Source of the DNA: Maricaulis sp039978735
GTDB lineage: Bacteria > Pseudomonadota > Alphaproteobacteria > Caulobacterales > Maricaulaceae
Direction: 5' to 3'
Assembly: GCF_039978735.1 (NCBI RefSeq)
Contig: NZ_JBDWAS010000045.1
Location: forward strand, 124,001 to 188,000
Length of the DNA stretch: 64,000 nucleotides
Shown here: piece after piece, positions 1 through 8,333 of the stretch
How the letters are laid out: the number at the start of each line of letters is the position of its first letter
Numbering within the stretch: position 1 is the stretch's first letter
Notes under the pieces: model-generated
Databases searched by the model: none
Told to the model about the DNA's origin: nothing
Seen by the model: the letters and a program-made list of their open reading frames with translations, nothing else
Program-made: the position numbers and the translations under genes

Positions 1-67
1 CCAGACGGGCTCTCGGAGCCCACCAGCATCCTAAGCTGGCCCGTCTACCGATTTCCGGCACGGGGGC
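1..67 (-). tRNA. 5' part of a type II (leucine-like) tRNA, cut by the window edge
   Basis: Read on the minus strand the segment folds as the first two thirds of a class II tRNA: acceptor strand GCCCCCG, the spacer TG, a D arm with GGTAGA as in leucine tRNAs, a five-pair anticodon stem CCAGC/GCTGG, and a long variable arm (GGGCT/AGCCC) as in Leu and Ser tRNAs. The T arm and 3' acceptor strand lie outside the window. The seven-base anticodon loop is TTAGGAT, which places AGG at positions 34-36; that would read the proline codon CCU although the body looks leucine-like. A normal Leu(UAG) loop has TAG at 34-36. A short inverted repeat (ccaagga/tccttgg) lies just upstream. Confidence 0.75.
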
Positions 68-220
68 GAAAGGGGAAGGCCAAGGACGCGTCACGCCATC
101 CTTGGCACTTCGGGCCGGTTTCACCGGCTATTTAGCTAGGGCGGTTCCATGCGAACCTCCTTTGTCTAGGTGAACATTCGGCGCGGGATCTGCTTGGTGG
201 CGGCCCGCGCCGAAACTGTT

Positions 221-742
221 TTAGCCGAGCAGTTCGTCGATGTCCGGCCCCTCATCGCTTTCTTGCTCGCTATCCACTTCCGAGCCAGTCTCACTTCCCG
301 CGACTGCATATACGCCTTTTTTTCCCCTTACTGAGGACAAGAGCCCCTTTTGGGTCATGCGCCACAGTTTGTTTTGCAGAAAGCGCCGCTTTTGGATCAC
401 ATCGAACTTGCGGTACAGGCCGATAAGGATCGTATCGATGTCTGCCTGGCCGTCCGGCGCGGACTGAACAACAATGTGAATCTGCTGCTCAAGCTCATCC
501 GTCTTGGCGAGCGTCAGTTCTTTGAGGAGTTCCCGCGGGATATCCGACAGGTCTTCGGCGAAGTCGTTCGGAATAGGCGTGGTGACGTCGCGAAGATGCT
601 CGACCTCGGCAATCAGTTGATCGAGCGCAGAAAACCGCTCCTGATTCCTTCCGGCCTTTTCATGCTCGCCGTCTAATTCGGCGCGAGTTGCTGCGGCCTC
701 AAACTGACGAGCAATTTCCTTGACGGATTCAATGACATCCAT
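221..742 (-). CDS. hypothetical protein, possible winged helix
   Basis: A 173-residue soluble protein that I do not recognise. The N-terminal half (about 1-95) is helical and charged. Residues about 100-150 (a stretch ending RMTQKGLLSSVRGKKGVYAV) look like a helix-wing DNA-binding fold, and the C-terminal 25 residues are very acidic. AGGAG lies about ten bases upstream of the ATG. Base composition is visibly less GC-rich than the genes to the right, and the gene lies between a tRNA and a non-coding stretch, so it may be acquired DNA. A hairpin (cggcgcggg/cccgcgccg) follows its stop codon. Function unknown. Confidence 0.7.
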   Translation of the reverse strand: MDVIESVKEIARQFEAAATRAELDGEHEKAGRNQERFSALDQLIAEVEHLRDVTTPIPNDFAEDLSDIPRELLKELTLAKTDELEQQIHIVVQSAPDGQADIDTILIGLYRKFDVIQKRRFLQNKLWRMTQKGLLSSVRGKKGVYAVAGSETGSEVDSEQESDEGPDIDELLG

Positions 743-1229
743 TACATTTTCACTCCTATGTTCGGGGGAGAGTGCGGCTGGTAACTGAACTCAATCCCGA
801 TCTTCAGAGCCCGGCCGGATTATCTGGCCGGGCTTTTTCGTGCGCCTGTGTACCATATTGCCACGAAATTGCAATCTATCCATTTTCACCTCTTTCTCTA
901 GCATGTCCTCTTGTCAACTCTAGCAATAACGCTAGCCGGGCATTGCGGTGCAAAAGGGAGATGGAAGGCAAGCCGAGCGCTTCCGAGAGGCCGCAAAGCA
1001 GCCAGAATGCGGCACGTCTGAAAACGTCCTGGATTGCGCATTCAAGGGCCTGACGGTGGATAAGCCAGACGATAGAGACGTGAGGGCTGAGAGCGACGAG
1101 GATGAATAGCCTTCACCCTCAAGCTTGGATTTCTATATCGATCTCATTGGATACGCGAAGCACAGCAAGCCTAATCTCTTGTAATCGGACCGTTTTCCGA
1201 CGCATCCTGTGCGCCGGGGGGACCGGTTG
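743..1229. other. non-coding stretch left of the channel gene
   Basis: No convincing gene is seen here. The first 200 bases and the last 100 are poorer in GC than the neighbouring coding DNA. It holds a terminator-like hairpin near its left end (listed separately) and must carry the promoter of the large rightward gene. No integrase or repeat ends were found. Confidence 0.5.
808..838 (+). terminator. rho-independent terminator with no evident gene before it
   Basis: Perfect nine-base arms agcccggcc/ggccgggct around a nine-base loop, followed by five T on the plus strand. The only nearby gene points the other way, so any transcript ending here would be short and non-coding, or the hairpin is a relic. 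Confidence 0.6.
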
Positions 1230-4200
1230 ATGCGAATTTTCCTGACAGCAGTCGCGACATGTGTCCTGGCGGCCGGCGCGGCCCTGGCCCAGGCGGGGCC
1301 AGGCTCCGGGGAGAATACCGGGAGTACCGCCGCCGGGGTCTGTATCGGGTCCGGCGAGCCGGGCGGTCGATATCACGCGCTTGCCGAACGCCTGATCGAG
1401 GCCGGCCCCGAAGGCGCCGTCTGCAACACGCCGACCGCCGGCAGCCTGGAGAATCTGCGCGGGCTGCGCGAGGGCCGGCTGGCCTTCGCCATCGCCCAGA
1501 ATGATCTCGCCTATCACCAGTTTACCGGCAGCCACGGGCTGGAGCGCTGGCAGGACTTTGCCGCCGTTGCGCCGCTCTTCCCCGAATTCGTACAAGTCTT
1601 TGTGCGCCGGGAAGACAATGCGCCGGACCTGTTCGGCGAGCTGCGCGGACGCCGCATCAATATCGGCGTGCCCGGATCGGGCAGCACGATCAATGCGCGC
1701 GATGTTCTGGCCGCGGCGGGGCTGCGCGAAGGCGTCGACTACCTGCCGGCCAATCACGGGATACGGGATGCGTTCACGGCACTGGGCGAAAGCGAAGTGG
1801 ACGCCGTCTTCGTCACGGCCGGCGAGAATTTCGAGTTCGATGCGGACCGCTTTTCCCGTCTCGCCGTGCCGCCCTCGATCATCACCCAGCTGGCCAACGA
1901 GAACCCCTATTACGAAAGCTCCGGCCTGCAGATCGACGGACGAATCCAGGCCTCTCTCGCCACCCGTGCCGTCCTGCTGGCCCGGCGGGACGCACCGCCA
2001 GACGCCGTGAGGTCGCTGACCGGCACGCTGCTCGCGATCTGGCCCGGCCTTCAGGAGGATGTCGGCGGTCTCTACCCGCCCGAAGACTTCGTCACGCGTC
2101 TGGCGCTGGACTTTCATCCGGCCGCGCGCGCCGTGCTGGTCGAACAGGGCCATGCCGCAGCACCGCCCCGCTACTGGCTCTGGCTGATCGCCTGGGGTGC
2201 CCTGCTGGCCTCGAGCGTCGCAGCCATCTCCATGCGCACCACCTATGACCGTACCGGCGAGGCGCGGACCCGTGAACGGCGTCTGCCGGGCGTGCAACAG
2301 GCGATCGACCTGTGGGCCCGGCCCAGCCCCTGGTTCATCGGCATCAGCCTGTTCGCGATCATCCTGTGCGGCGCCTTCATCGCCCTGCGGACCGCCGAAG
2401 CCATGCACGCCCGGGCCTTCAATCTGGACAATCCGTTCGGCGATCTCGCCTTCATGGAGGGGATTGTCTGGATGCTGGCCTTCGTCGCCAGCGGCTTCAC
2501 CGAAAACGACGCCTACCCGCTGAGCCCGCCCGGACGGATCATGGTGGCCTGCCTGGCCTTGCTGGGCATTGGCGGCCCGATCACGGCGATCATTGTCACC
2601 AGCAATTTCATCGGCCGTCAGCGCGCCGCCAAGGCGGCCGGCTGGGCCCGCACGAAATGGCACGACCATATCCTGGTATGCGGCTGGAACGAGCACCTGT
2701 CCGGGGTGATCTATTCGCTGACGGGCCAGGATGCGGCCGAACGATACAAGGTCTGCATGGTGGCCCAGTCGGGCGATGCGAGCCCGATGGACGGTCATCA
2801 TTTCAACCCGAAACGGGTCCGCTTCCGGCGCGGCGACAGCGCCGACCGCAAGACGCTGGAGGAAGCCGGCGCCAGGCGCGCCTCCCACGCGATCATCCTG
2901 GCCGACTATGAGCGCCGGGAAAGCCAGAATATCGGCGCCATCCTGACGGCGATGAATCTGAAGCGGCTGAATCCGGACATCCGCATCTCGGCCGAGCTGA
3001 ACTTCAACCAGAATGCCGACCATTTCGCGAGCTTCGGCTGCGACACCCTGATCACGCCGGACCTCTTCATCGCCAAGGCGGCGGCGCTTTCCACCATCCA
3101 TCCGCTGATGGTGGATTATCTGCTGGAAGTGCTGACCTATGACGAATTCGACGAAATCTATGCCGTCGAATACGGCGAATTGTGCGAGCGCCACCCCGGC
3201 TATGGCCCGGAGATGACGCTGTGCGATGTCGAGCGGGAAGTCTGGCGCAGCGGGGCGAACCTGATCGGCGTGGTGCGCGGCGATCTCAAGCGCGAGGCTG
3301 TCTACGATGCCGAGGTGGAAGATGGCGGTCCGATCATTTCGCTGACGCGCGAGGCGGGCTATGACTACGTCCCGGCCCGCAATGACAGGATCATCTATGC
3401 CGCTCATACCCGCGACACGATCCTGAAGCCCGGCCACCGCCAGACCGTGCTGGACGCGGCCCCGATCCCCCGCGATCTGTTCAGTTTTTCCCGGCCCGAG
3501 GGCACGCGCATCCTGATCTACGCCTCGGAGGAACATGTCGAACGGCTGGAAAAGAACCTGCGGGCCTTTCACCGCGATCCGCAGATCTGCGTCGTCACGA
3601 TCGAGTCGACCCCTTTCCTGACACGCGATGCCCTGACGGAGCGTCTCGACGGCTTCATGGAGCGTTGCGGCGTGGAGGCCTTCGACTATGCCATCGTGCT
3701 GGCCGATGCCAAGAAGAAGCGCAATGCGTCCAGCTCGGCCCGTGTGCGCGCTGCCGATGCGCACACGCTTCTGGCCACCAAGCTGATCCGGCAGATCGCC
3801 GACAGCAGCGGATGGACCTGCAAGATCATCGCCGAGGCGATCGCCCGCGAGGACCGCGACGCCTTTCTCGGTCCGCAATTCTCACAGGGACAGGACCTGC
3901 CCGTCCGCGAGACCGCCAGCCATGCCGGGGCCGGCGCCAATGCCGTCATCCCCAGCGCGACACTGGTCGAACGCTTCCTCGTCAAGGACGTGTTCGACGG
4001 CAATTCGGTTCTCGATTTCCTGATCGCCGTGATGAATATGCGCGATGGCACGCATCTCTACATGAAGGAGCTGGCCGCCGACGATCCGCTGATCGGTCAG
4101 AGCTATGCCAGCCTGGTCCGCACGCGCCATGCCGGCCTGCACCTGGTCGGCTGGCTGCCGGTGACCAAGCGCGACACGCTGCGCAATCGCAAGGGCGATT

Positions 4201-4322
4201 TCGATTTCCATTTCCGCACCTGCTACAATGACAAGATCGAGCAGGACACGCTGCAGCAGGGCGATCTGCTGGTCTTCACCGCCTGTTTCGGGATCTGGGA
4301 AGGCGGAACGGGCAAGCCCTGA
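1230..4322 (+). CDS. TAXI solute-binding domain fused to two-helix pore and tandem RCK domains (putative ligand-gated ion channel)
   Basis: A 1030-residue membrane protein. Start chosen at the ATG preceded by a GGGGGG ribosome site and followed by a signal peptide (about 1-20); a GTG seven codons earlier is less likely. Residues about 37-310 are a TRAP-type TAXI solute receptor (GSGEPGGRYHALAERL, later TAGSLENLRGLREG). A membrane helix follows (about 315-335), a cytoplasmic linker, pore helix M1 (about 368-391), a re-entrant loop with SGFTEND (421-427) where potassium channels have TVGYGD, then YPLSPPGRIM and M2 (about 437-460). A TrkA-N/RCK domain starts near 480 (HILVCGWNEH) and a second near 758 (GTRILIYASEEH). 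The predicted topology places the TAXI domain in the periplasm and the RCK domains in the cytosol. The C-terminal part resembles CASTOR/POLLUX-type channels. Transported ion and ligand are unknown. It ends eight bases from a convergent gene. Confidence 0.85.
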   Translation: MRIFLTAVATCVLAAGAALAQAGPGSGENTGSTAAGVCIGSGEPGGRYHALAERLIEAGPEGAVCNTPTAGSLENLRGLREGRLAFAIAQNDLAYHQFTGSHGLERWQDFAAVAPLFPEFVQVFVRREDNAPDLFGELRGRRINIGVPGSGSTINARDVLAAAGLREGVDYLPANHGIRDAFTALGESEVDAVFVTAGENFEFDADRFSRLAVPPSIITQLANENPYYESSGLQIDGRIQASLATRAVLLARRDAPPDAVRSLTGTLLAIWPGLQEDVGGLYPPEDFVTRLALDFHPAARAVLVEQGHAAAPPRYWLWLIAWGALLASSVAAISMRTTYDRTGEARTRERRLPGVQQAIDLWARPSPWFIGISLFAIILCGAFIALRTAEAMHARAFNLDNPFGDLAFMEGIVWMLAFVASGFTENDAYPLSPPGRIMVACLALLGIGGPITAIIVTSNFIGRQRAAKAAGWARTKWHDHILVCGWNEHLSGVIYSLTGQDAAERYKVCMVAQSGDASPMDGHHFNPKRVRFRRGDSADRKTLEEAGARRASHAIILADYERRESQNIGAILTAMNLKRLNPDIRISAELNFNQNADHFASFGCDTLITPDLFIAKAAALSTIHPLMVDYLLEVLTYDEFDEIYAVEYGELCERHPGYGPEMTLCDVEREVWRSGANLIGVVRGDLKREAVYDAEVEDGGPIISLTREAGYDYVPARNDRIIYAAHTRDTILKPGHRQTVLDAAPIPRDLFSFSRPEGTRILIYASEEHVERLEKNLRAFHRDPQICVVTIESTPFLTRDALTERLDGFMERCGVEAFDYAIVLADAKKKRNASSSARVRAADAHTLLATKLIRQIADSSGWTCKIIAEAIAREDRDAFLGPQFSQGQDLPVRETASHAGAGANAVIPSATLVERFLVKDVFDGNSVLDFLIAVMNMRDGTHLYMKELAADDPLIGQSYASLVRTRHAGLHLVGWLPVTKRDTLRNRKGDFDFHFRTCYNDKIEQDTLQQGDLLVFTACFGIWEGGTGKP

Positions 4323-4330
4323 GGCGGACG

Positions 4331-4945
4331 CTATTCCGGCAGCCGGCCGACGGCGTCATCGTGCGGCACCCAGTCGGTCACCGCGTCCTGGTCCCGACCG
4401 TGATCGGACAGCCGGTCGTATTCGCGCTGATTGCGGCGCGTCCAGTCCTGGGCGCCCTCTACGGTTTCGCCGGCAATCTCGGCCATGCGATCGCAGTTTT
4501 CCGCCGGCGGGAGCGCCTCCAGCAGATCACGGGCGCGCGCCATGCCATAGAAGGCCAGATTGACGTGCCCGTGTTCATGGGTCTGGATCCGGGTGGACAA
4601 CTCCTGCCACTGGCGCTGCGAGCGGCGCGACGCGTCCTGCATATTCACCCAGTGCGGCAATTCAATGGTGAGGTGAGAGGACAGGAAGGCACTCGTCAGC
4701 TCGCACCCCGCCTCCGTCTCTTCCAGATACCACTCGGCGGAGATGTTGTAGCTGGTCGAGGCCGCCCACGGGTAACCCAGCTGGCGCGCGAAGACATTCG
4801 TCTGCGCCTGCGAGAAATTACGCCCCTCGATTCCGTAGAAGCGGCGGCGAACGACCATTTCCAGACCCCGGTCCTCCAGAAAGATCGGATCGGTCGGGGA
4901 AGACTGGGCGGCGAGCAGGGTGGTGGTGAGCAGAAATCCGAGCAT
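4331..4945 (-). CDS. DUF922 family secreted zinc-dependent protease (predicted)
   Basis: A 204-residue protein with a short hydrophobic N terminus likely to be a signal peptide. The HExxH metal-binding motif is HEHGH at residues 123-127, inside the DUF922 fold (predicted secreted Zn-dependent peptidase). The upstream part (SYNISAEWYLEE, CELTSAFLSSHLTIELPHW) matches the family pattern of beta strands before the metal helix. It converges on the TAXI-channel gene. Substrate unknown. Confidence 0.75.
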   Translation of the reverse strand: MLGFLLTTTLLAAQSSPTDPIFLEDRGLEMVVRRRFYGIEGRNFSQAQTNVFARQLGYPWAASTSYNISAEWYLEETEAGCELTSAFLSSHLTIELPHWVNMQDASRRSQRQWQELSTRIQTHEHGHVNLAFYGMARARDLLEALPPAENCDRMAEIAGETVEGAQDWTRRNQREYDRLSDHGRDQDAVTDWVPHDDAVGRLPE

Positions 4946-5042
4946 GGACGCATGATGTCACAGCAACAGGAGCGTGCAAGTGCGCCGTATCATACCGCGG
5001 GTTTCCTTCCGGGCACGGCATCTCGAGGCGCAGCTCGACCGC

Positions 5043-5729
5043 CTACCCCTGCAGCCGGTAACCACCGCTTTCCGTCACCAGCAGCCGGGCATGGGCCGGG
5101 TCCGGTTCGATTTTCTGTCTTAGCCGGTAGACATGGGTTTCCAGCGTGTGCGTCGTCACCGCCGGATTATAGCCCCACACCTCATGCAACAGCTCGTCGC
5201 GCGGCACCGGCTTGCCGCCGGCGCGGTAGAGGTATTTGAGGATATTGGTCTCTTTTTCCGTCAGCCGGATCTTCTTCTCGTCGGCGGTCAGCAGCAGCTT
5301 CATCGCCGGCCGGAATTCGTAGGGCCCGATGCGGAAAACCGCGTCCTCGCTCTGCTCGTGGCTGCGCAGATGGGCGCGCACACGGGCCAGCAGGACGGAG
5401 AATTTGAACGGCTTGGTGACATAGTCATTGGCGCCGGATTCCAGACCGAGGATCTGGTCGGCATCGGTATCCTGGGCGGTCAGCATGACCACCGGCGCGG
5501 ACACACCGTTCTTGCGCATCAGCCGGCAGGCTTCGCGGCCGTCCATGTCCGGCAGTTCGACATCCAGCAGCACCAGATCGGCGCGTTCGGCCTTGGCCGT
5601 CGCCATGCCTTCGCTGGCCGTGCCGGCGCTGAGCGTGCGGAATTCCTCGTGAAGCGCGAATTGTTCGACCAGCGCCTCGCGCAGATCCTCGTCATCGTCC
5701 ACGATCAGAATCGTTTTCTGTGCGCTCAT
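5043..5729 (-). CDS. OmpR-family response regulator, orphan
   Basis: A 228-residue DNA-binding response regulator. The receiver domain has the acidic pocket D11-D13, phospho-acceptor D56 (LVLLDVELPD), T84 and K106 (VTKPFKF). The C-terminal winged helix (about 130-228) carries LTEKETNILKYLYR and THTLETHVYRLRQKI, typical of the OmpR class. The ATG giving MSAQKTILIVDDD is preferred over one 15 codons upstream because the receiver fold starts there. No histidine kinase gene is adjacent, so its partner is elsewhere. Confidence 0.9.
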   Translation of the reverse strand: MSAQKTILIVDDDEDLREALVEQFALHEEFRTLSAGTASEGMATAKAERADLVLLDVELPDMDGREACRLMRKNGVSAPVVMLTAQDTDADQILGLESGANDYVTKPFKFSVLLARVRAHLRSHEQSEDAVFRIGPYEFRPAMKLLLTADEKKIRLTEKETNILKYLYRAGGKPVPRDELLHEVWGYNPAVTTHTLETHVYRLRQKIEPDPAHARLLVTESGGYRLQG

Positions 5730-5983
5730 GATGCGATCATGCCCTTTTCCGGTCGCAAGGCAAATTCTGCCCACCGGCAGGATGTGCCCGGCAATATTTG
5801 CTTAAGCATAGCGAAGTGTCCCGTATTTCCATCACGAATTCTGGTACCGAAATTGCTTGGTTAGCGCCGAGTCCGCAGGCCGGACACCCATCCGTGGTGG
5901 GGGAGGCGAAGCGGATGCCTGTGCCATTTCCGGCACAAGAGCATCCCTCGCCGACCACCGCGTTTTTCATCTAAGCTGGCATC

Positions 5984-6484
5984 ATGGATTGGCAAGTCTC
6001 ACGAACCGGGCAGATCGACCTCGGCGGCCGCACCGTACGCGCAGCCTTGGGAAAAGGTGGCATCACGGACGCGTCAGACAAGCGTGAGGGCGATGGTGCC
6101 ACGCCGCTGGGCCGCTATGCGCTGCGCCGTGTGATGTACCGGGCCGACCGGGTCACGGCGCCTGACACGGCCCTGCCGGTGCGGGCGATCCGCCCCGATG
6201 ACGGCTGGTGCGACGCACCGGAAGACCCCGCCTATAACCGCCCGGTCCGCAAGCCCTATCCGGCCTCGCACGAGGATCTGTGGCGCGAGGACGGGCTGTA
6301 CGACATCATTCTCGTGCTCGGCCATAATGACGATCCGCCGGTGCCCGGTGCGGGCTCGGCGATCTTCCTGCACTGCAAGCGCGGGGATTACGAACCCACG
6401 CTGGGCTGTGTCGCGCTGGATCCCGACGATGTGCGGGCCCTGCTGGCGCAGGCGAAACCCGGCGACACGCTGGAAATCAGCTAA
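5984..6484 (+). CDS. L,D-transpeptidase (YkuD) domain protein
   Basis: A 166-residue protein made almost entirely of a YkuD catalytic domain. The signature FLHCKRGDYEPTLGCVAL contains the likely catalytic Cys142 and His130; His114 lies in VLGHND. Such enzymes cross-link peptidoglycan stem peptides (3-3 links) or attach proteins to it. No signal peptide or membrane segment is seen, which is unusual for a periplasmic enzyme but common in this short subfamily. Its end overlaps the end of the convergent PLPBP gene by eight bases. Confidence 0.85.
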   Translation: MDWQVSRTGQIDLGGRTVRAALGKGGITDASDKREGDGATPLGRYALRRVMYRADRVTAPDTALPVRAIRPDDGWCDAPEDPAYNRPVRKPYPASHEDLWREDGLYDIILVLGHNDDPPVPGAGSAIFLHCKRGDYEPTLGCVALDPDDVRALLAQAKPGDTLEIS

Positions 6485-7157
6485 CTTCGCGTTCTCCGAA
6501 GAAGGCTGTGCCGACGCGGACCGATGTCGCGCCCAGCGCGACGGCCGTCTCGAAATCGCCGCTCATGCCCATGGAGAGCCGCGCCACCCCGTTCTCGCGG
6601 GCGAGCGTGTCGAGCAGGGCAAAATGCAGCCCGGCCGGCTCCTCGACCGGCGGGATGCACATCAGACCCTCGATCTCGAACCCGTACACCTGCCGCATGC
6701 GCGCCAGGAAGTCCGGCAGCTCGGCCGGGGCGACCCCCGCCTTCTGGTCTTCCTCGCCCGTATTGACCTGCACATAGAGCCGCGGTGTGCGGCCCTGCGC
6801 ATCCATCGCCTTGCGCAGCGCAGCCGCCAGCTTGTCGCGATCCAGCGTCTCGATCACATCGAACAGGGCAACGGCATCGTCGGCCTTGTTGGACTGCAGC
6901 GGTCCGATCAGGCGCAGTTCGAGATCGGGATAGTCCGCGCGGCGGGCGGACCAGTGGGCCTGGGCCTCCTGCACGCGGTTTTCGCCGAATACGCGCTGGC
7001 CGGCCGCGAGCGCGGCATCCAGCCGCTCTTCGCTCTGGCGTTTCGATACGGCCACCAGGGTGATATCACCCGGTTTTCGCCCCGCCGCACCGGCCGCGGC
7101 GGCGATCGTGTCGAGAAGGGCCTGACGGTTTGCGGAGATTGCGGATTTGTCGCTCAT
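6477..7157 (-). CDS. YggS/PLPBP family pyridoxal phosphate homeostasis protein
   Basis: A 226-residue single-domain PLP-binding TIM-barrel protein. The PLP lysine is K39 in ITLVAVSKRQS; other family blocks are GENRVQEAQAHW, RLIGPLQSNK, YVQVNTGEE and LSMGMSGDFETAVALGATSVRVGTAFFG. These proteins hold PLP and influence vitamin B6 and amino-acid balance rather than catalysing a known reaction. The ATG giving MSDKSAISANRQ was chosen because family alignment starts there. It is divergent from the ThiE-like gene, with the two start codons almost touching. Confidence 0.92.
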   Translation of the reverse strand: MSDKSAISANRQALLDTIAAAAGAAGRKPGDITLVAVSKRQSEERLDAALAAGQRVFGENRVQEAQAHWSARRADYPDLELRLIGPLQSNKADDAVALFDVIETLDRDKLAAALRKAMDAQGRTPRLYVQVNTGEEDQKAGVAPAELPDFLARMRQVYGFEIEGLMCIPPVEEPAGLHFALLDTLARENGVARLSMGMSGDFETAVALGATSVRVGTAFFGEREVS

Positions 7158-7158
7158 A

Positions 7159-7791
7159 ATGCCGCCATATGACGCCCCGGCGGGCTTGGCAAGACAGGCG
7201 CTTGCGGTGCAGGGCCCACGCAGGACCGGTCTGCCGGCGCTGCTGGCACTGACCGATCCGGCCCGCACGCCGGACCCGGAGGCCTTTGCCGCTGCGGTAC
7301 CCGGCGGCAGCGCGGTGATCTACCGGCATTTCGGCGCGCCGGACCGGTTGGAGATGGCCGTGCGGCTGGCTGCGATCTGTCACGCGCGGGGCAATTGGCT
7401 GCTGGTGTCAGGAGATCCGGATCTGGCGCGGCGCGCCGGGGCGGATGGCGTGCACTGGCCGGAACGGCAGATCGCCGAGGCCGCCACCTGCCGGGCGCGG
7501 GGCAATACGGGCTTTTTCACAGCCGCCGTCCATTCCTGGCGGGCGCTGGCCCGGGCGCGCAATGCCGGTATCGATGCAGCCCTGCTGTCGGCGGTCTTTC
7601 CCAGCCAGAGCCCCAGCGCCGGACGGCCTTTGGGGATCTGGACCGCAGCTGCGATGGCCCGGGCCACAGATCTGCCGGTCTATGCGCTGGGCGGCGTCAA
7701 TCAACGCACGGCCAATCGCCTGACAGGTCTCGGATTTTCAGGAATTGCGTGTGTCGGCGCGATCAGAAGCGCAGGGCCGACTCGAACTTGA
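7159..7791 (+). CDS. thiamine phosphate synthase-like (ThiE/TenI) protein
   Basis: A 210-residue TIM-barrel protein of the ThiE/TenI type. LLVSGDPDLARRAGADGVHW fits the middle of the family, and LPVYALGGVN followed by GFSGIACVGAI is the phosphate-binding end. In true ThiE the motif after GADGVH is usually G-Q-x-D; here it reads WPERQI, so the assigned activity (joining HMP-PP to THZ-P) is uncertain and a TenI-like role is possible. Its 3' end overlaps the convergent ntrZ gene by 29 bases. An ATG start is used; a TTG four codons earlier is possible. Confidence 0.75.
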   Translation: MPPYDAPAGLARQALAVQGPRRTGLPALLALTDPARTPDPEAFAAAVPGGSAVIYRHFGAPDRLEMAVRLAAICHARGNWLLVSGDPDLARRAGADGVHWPERQIAEAATCRARGNTGFFTAAVHSWRALARARNAGIDAALLSAVFPSQSPSAGRPLGIWTAAAMARATDLPVYALGGVNQRTANRLTGLGFSGIACVGAIRSAGPTRT

Positions 7792-8230
7792 TTTCCGGCT
7801 CGCGGCGATCCTGGCGGTTCTCGCGAAGCGTGAAATACTCGCTGTCCGGCGCGGCAAAGCGGACCTGGCCGCCCAGGCGGAAACGTTCGCCGAGATTGAC
7901 GAAGGCCCCGGCGCTGACATCTTCGGTTTCGAAGCGCGTATCGGAATGGTCTTCCACGCCCAGCGTGATGCCCCAGCGGCCACCGGCGGATTCCCAGTCG
8001 AACGTATCGGGTTCTTCCAGGCCCGGATGGGCGGCTTCATTCATGGACAGGGTGAAGGCTTCATACCATGGCGTTTCAGCCTCGGACGTGGCCGGCGCCG
8101 GCGCGGCAAGCGCAGCAGCGGTATCGTCCTGGGCGAAAGCCGCAGGCGCACACAGGCAAAGGGCTGCAGCCGTCACGACCGCAGGCGCCATCTTGCCAAT
8201 GATGTCAAACGGATAGCTCCGCCCGCTCAT
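7763..8230 (-). CDS. ntrZ: NtrZ family periplasmic regulatory protein
   Basis: A 155-residue protein with a signal peptide (APAVVTAAALCLCAPAAFA) and a C-terminal beta-rich domain: GGRWGITLGVED, VSAGAFVNLGERFRLGGQVRF and a terminal EIKFESALRF. This matches NtrZ, the periplasmic factor that in Caulobacter restrains NtrY in the NtrY-NtrX two-component system. The ATG after GGGAG was chosen; an upstream ATG would place the signal peptide too deep. No ntrYX genes are nearby; its neighbour on the same strand is a porin. Confidence 0.8.
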   Translation of the reverse strand: MSGRSYPFDIIGKMAPAVVTAAALCLCAPAAFAQDDTAAALAAPAPATSEAETPWYEAFTLSMNEAAHPGLEEPDTFDWESAGGRWGITLGVEDHSDTRFETEDVSAGAFVNLGERFRLGGQVRFAAPDSEYFTLRENRQDRREPEIKFESALRF

Positions 8231-8333
8231 TGCACTCTCCCTCACACCAGTCGGTTTTACCGCACCGCACCCATCCGTCCCAAGAAGATTCTGCGGCGGC
8301 GACAGCAGTTTCACGCCGCCTGTGGCGGATTTG

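Noticed and set aside
1119..3878. Very long minus-strand open frame opposite the TAXI-channel gene
   Set aside because: It runs antisense to a gene with clear domains, its translation has no recognisable motifs and is rich in Arg, Gly, Ala and Asp as expected from the complement of GC-rich codons.
5799..5808. Ten-base palindrome TGCTTAAGCA upstream of the orphan response regulator
   Set aside because: Too short to stand out from chance, and no matching regulator or repeat was found.
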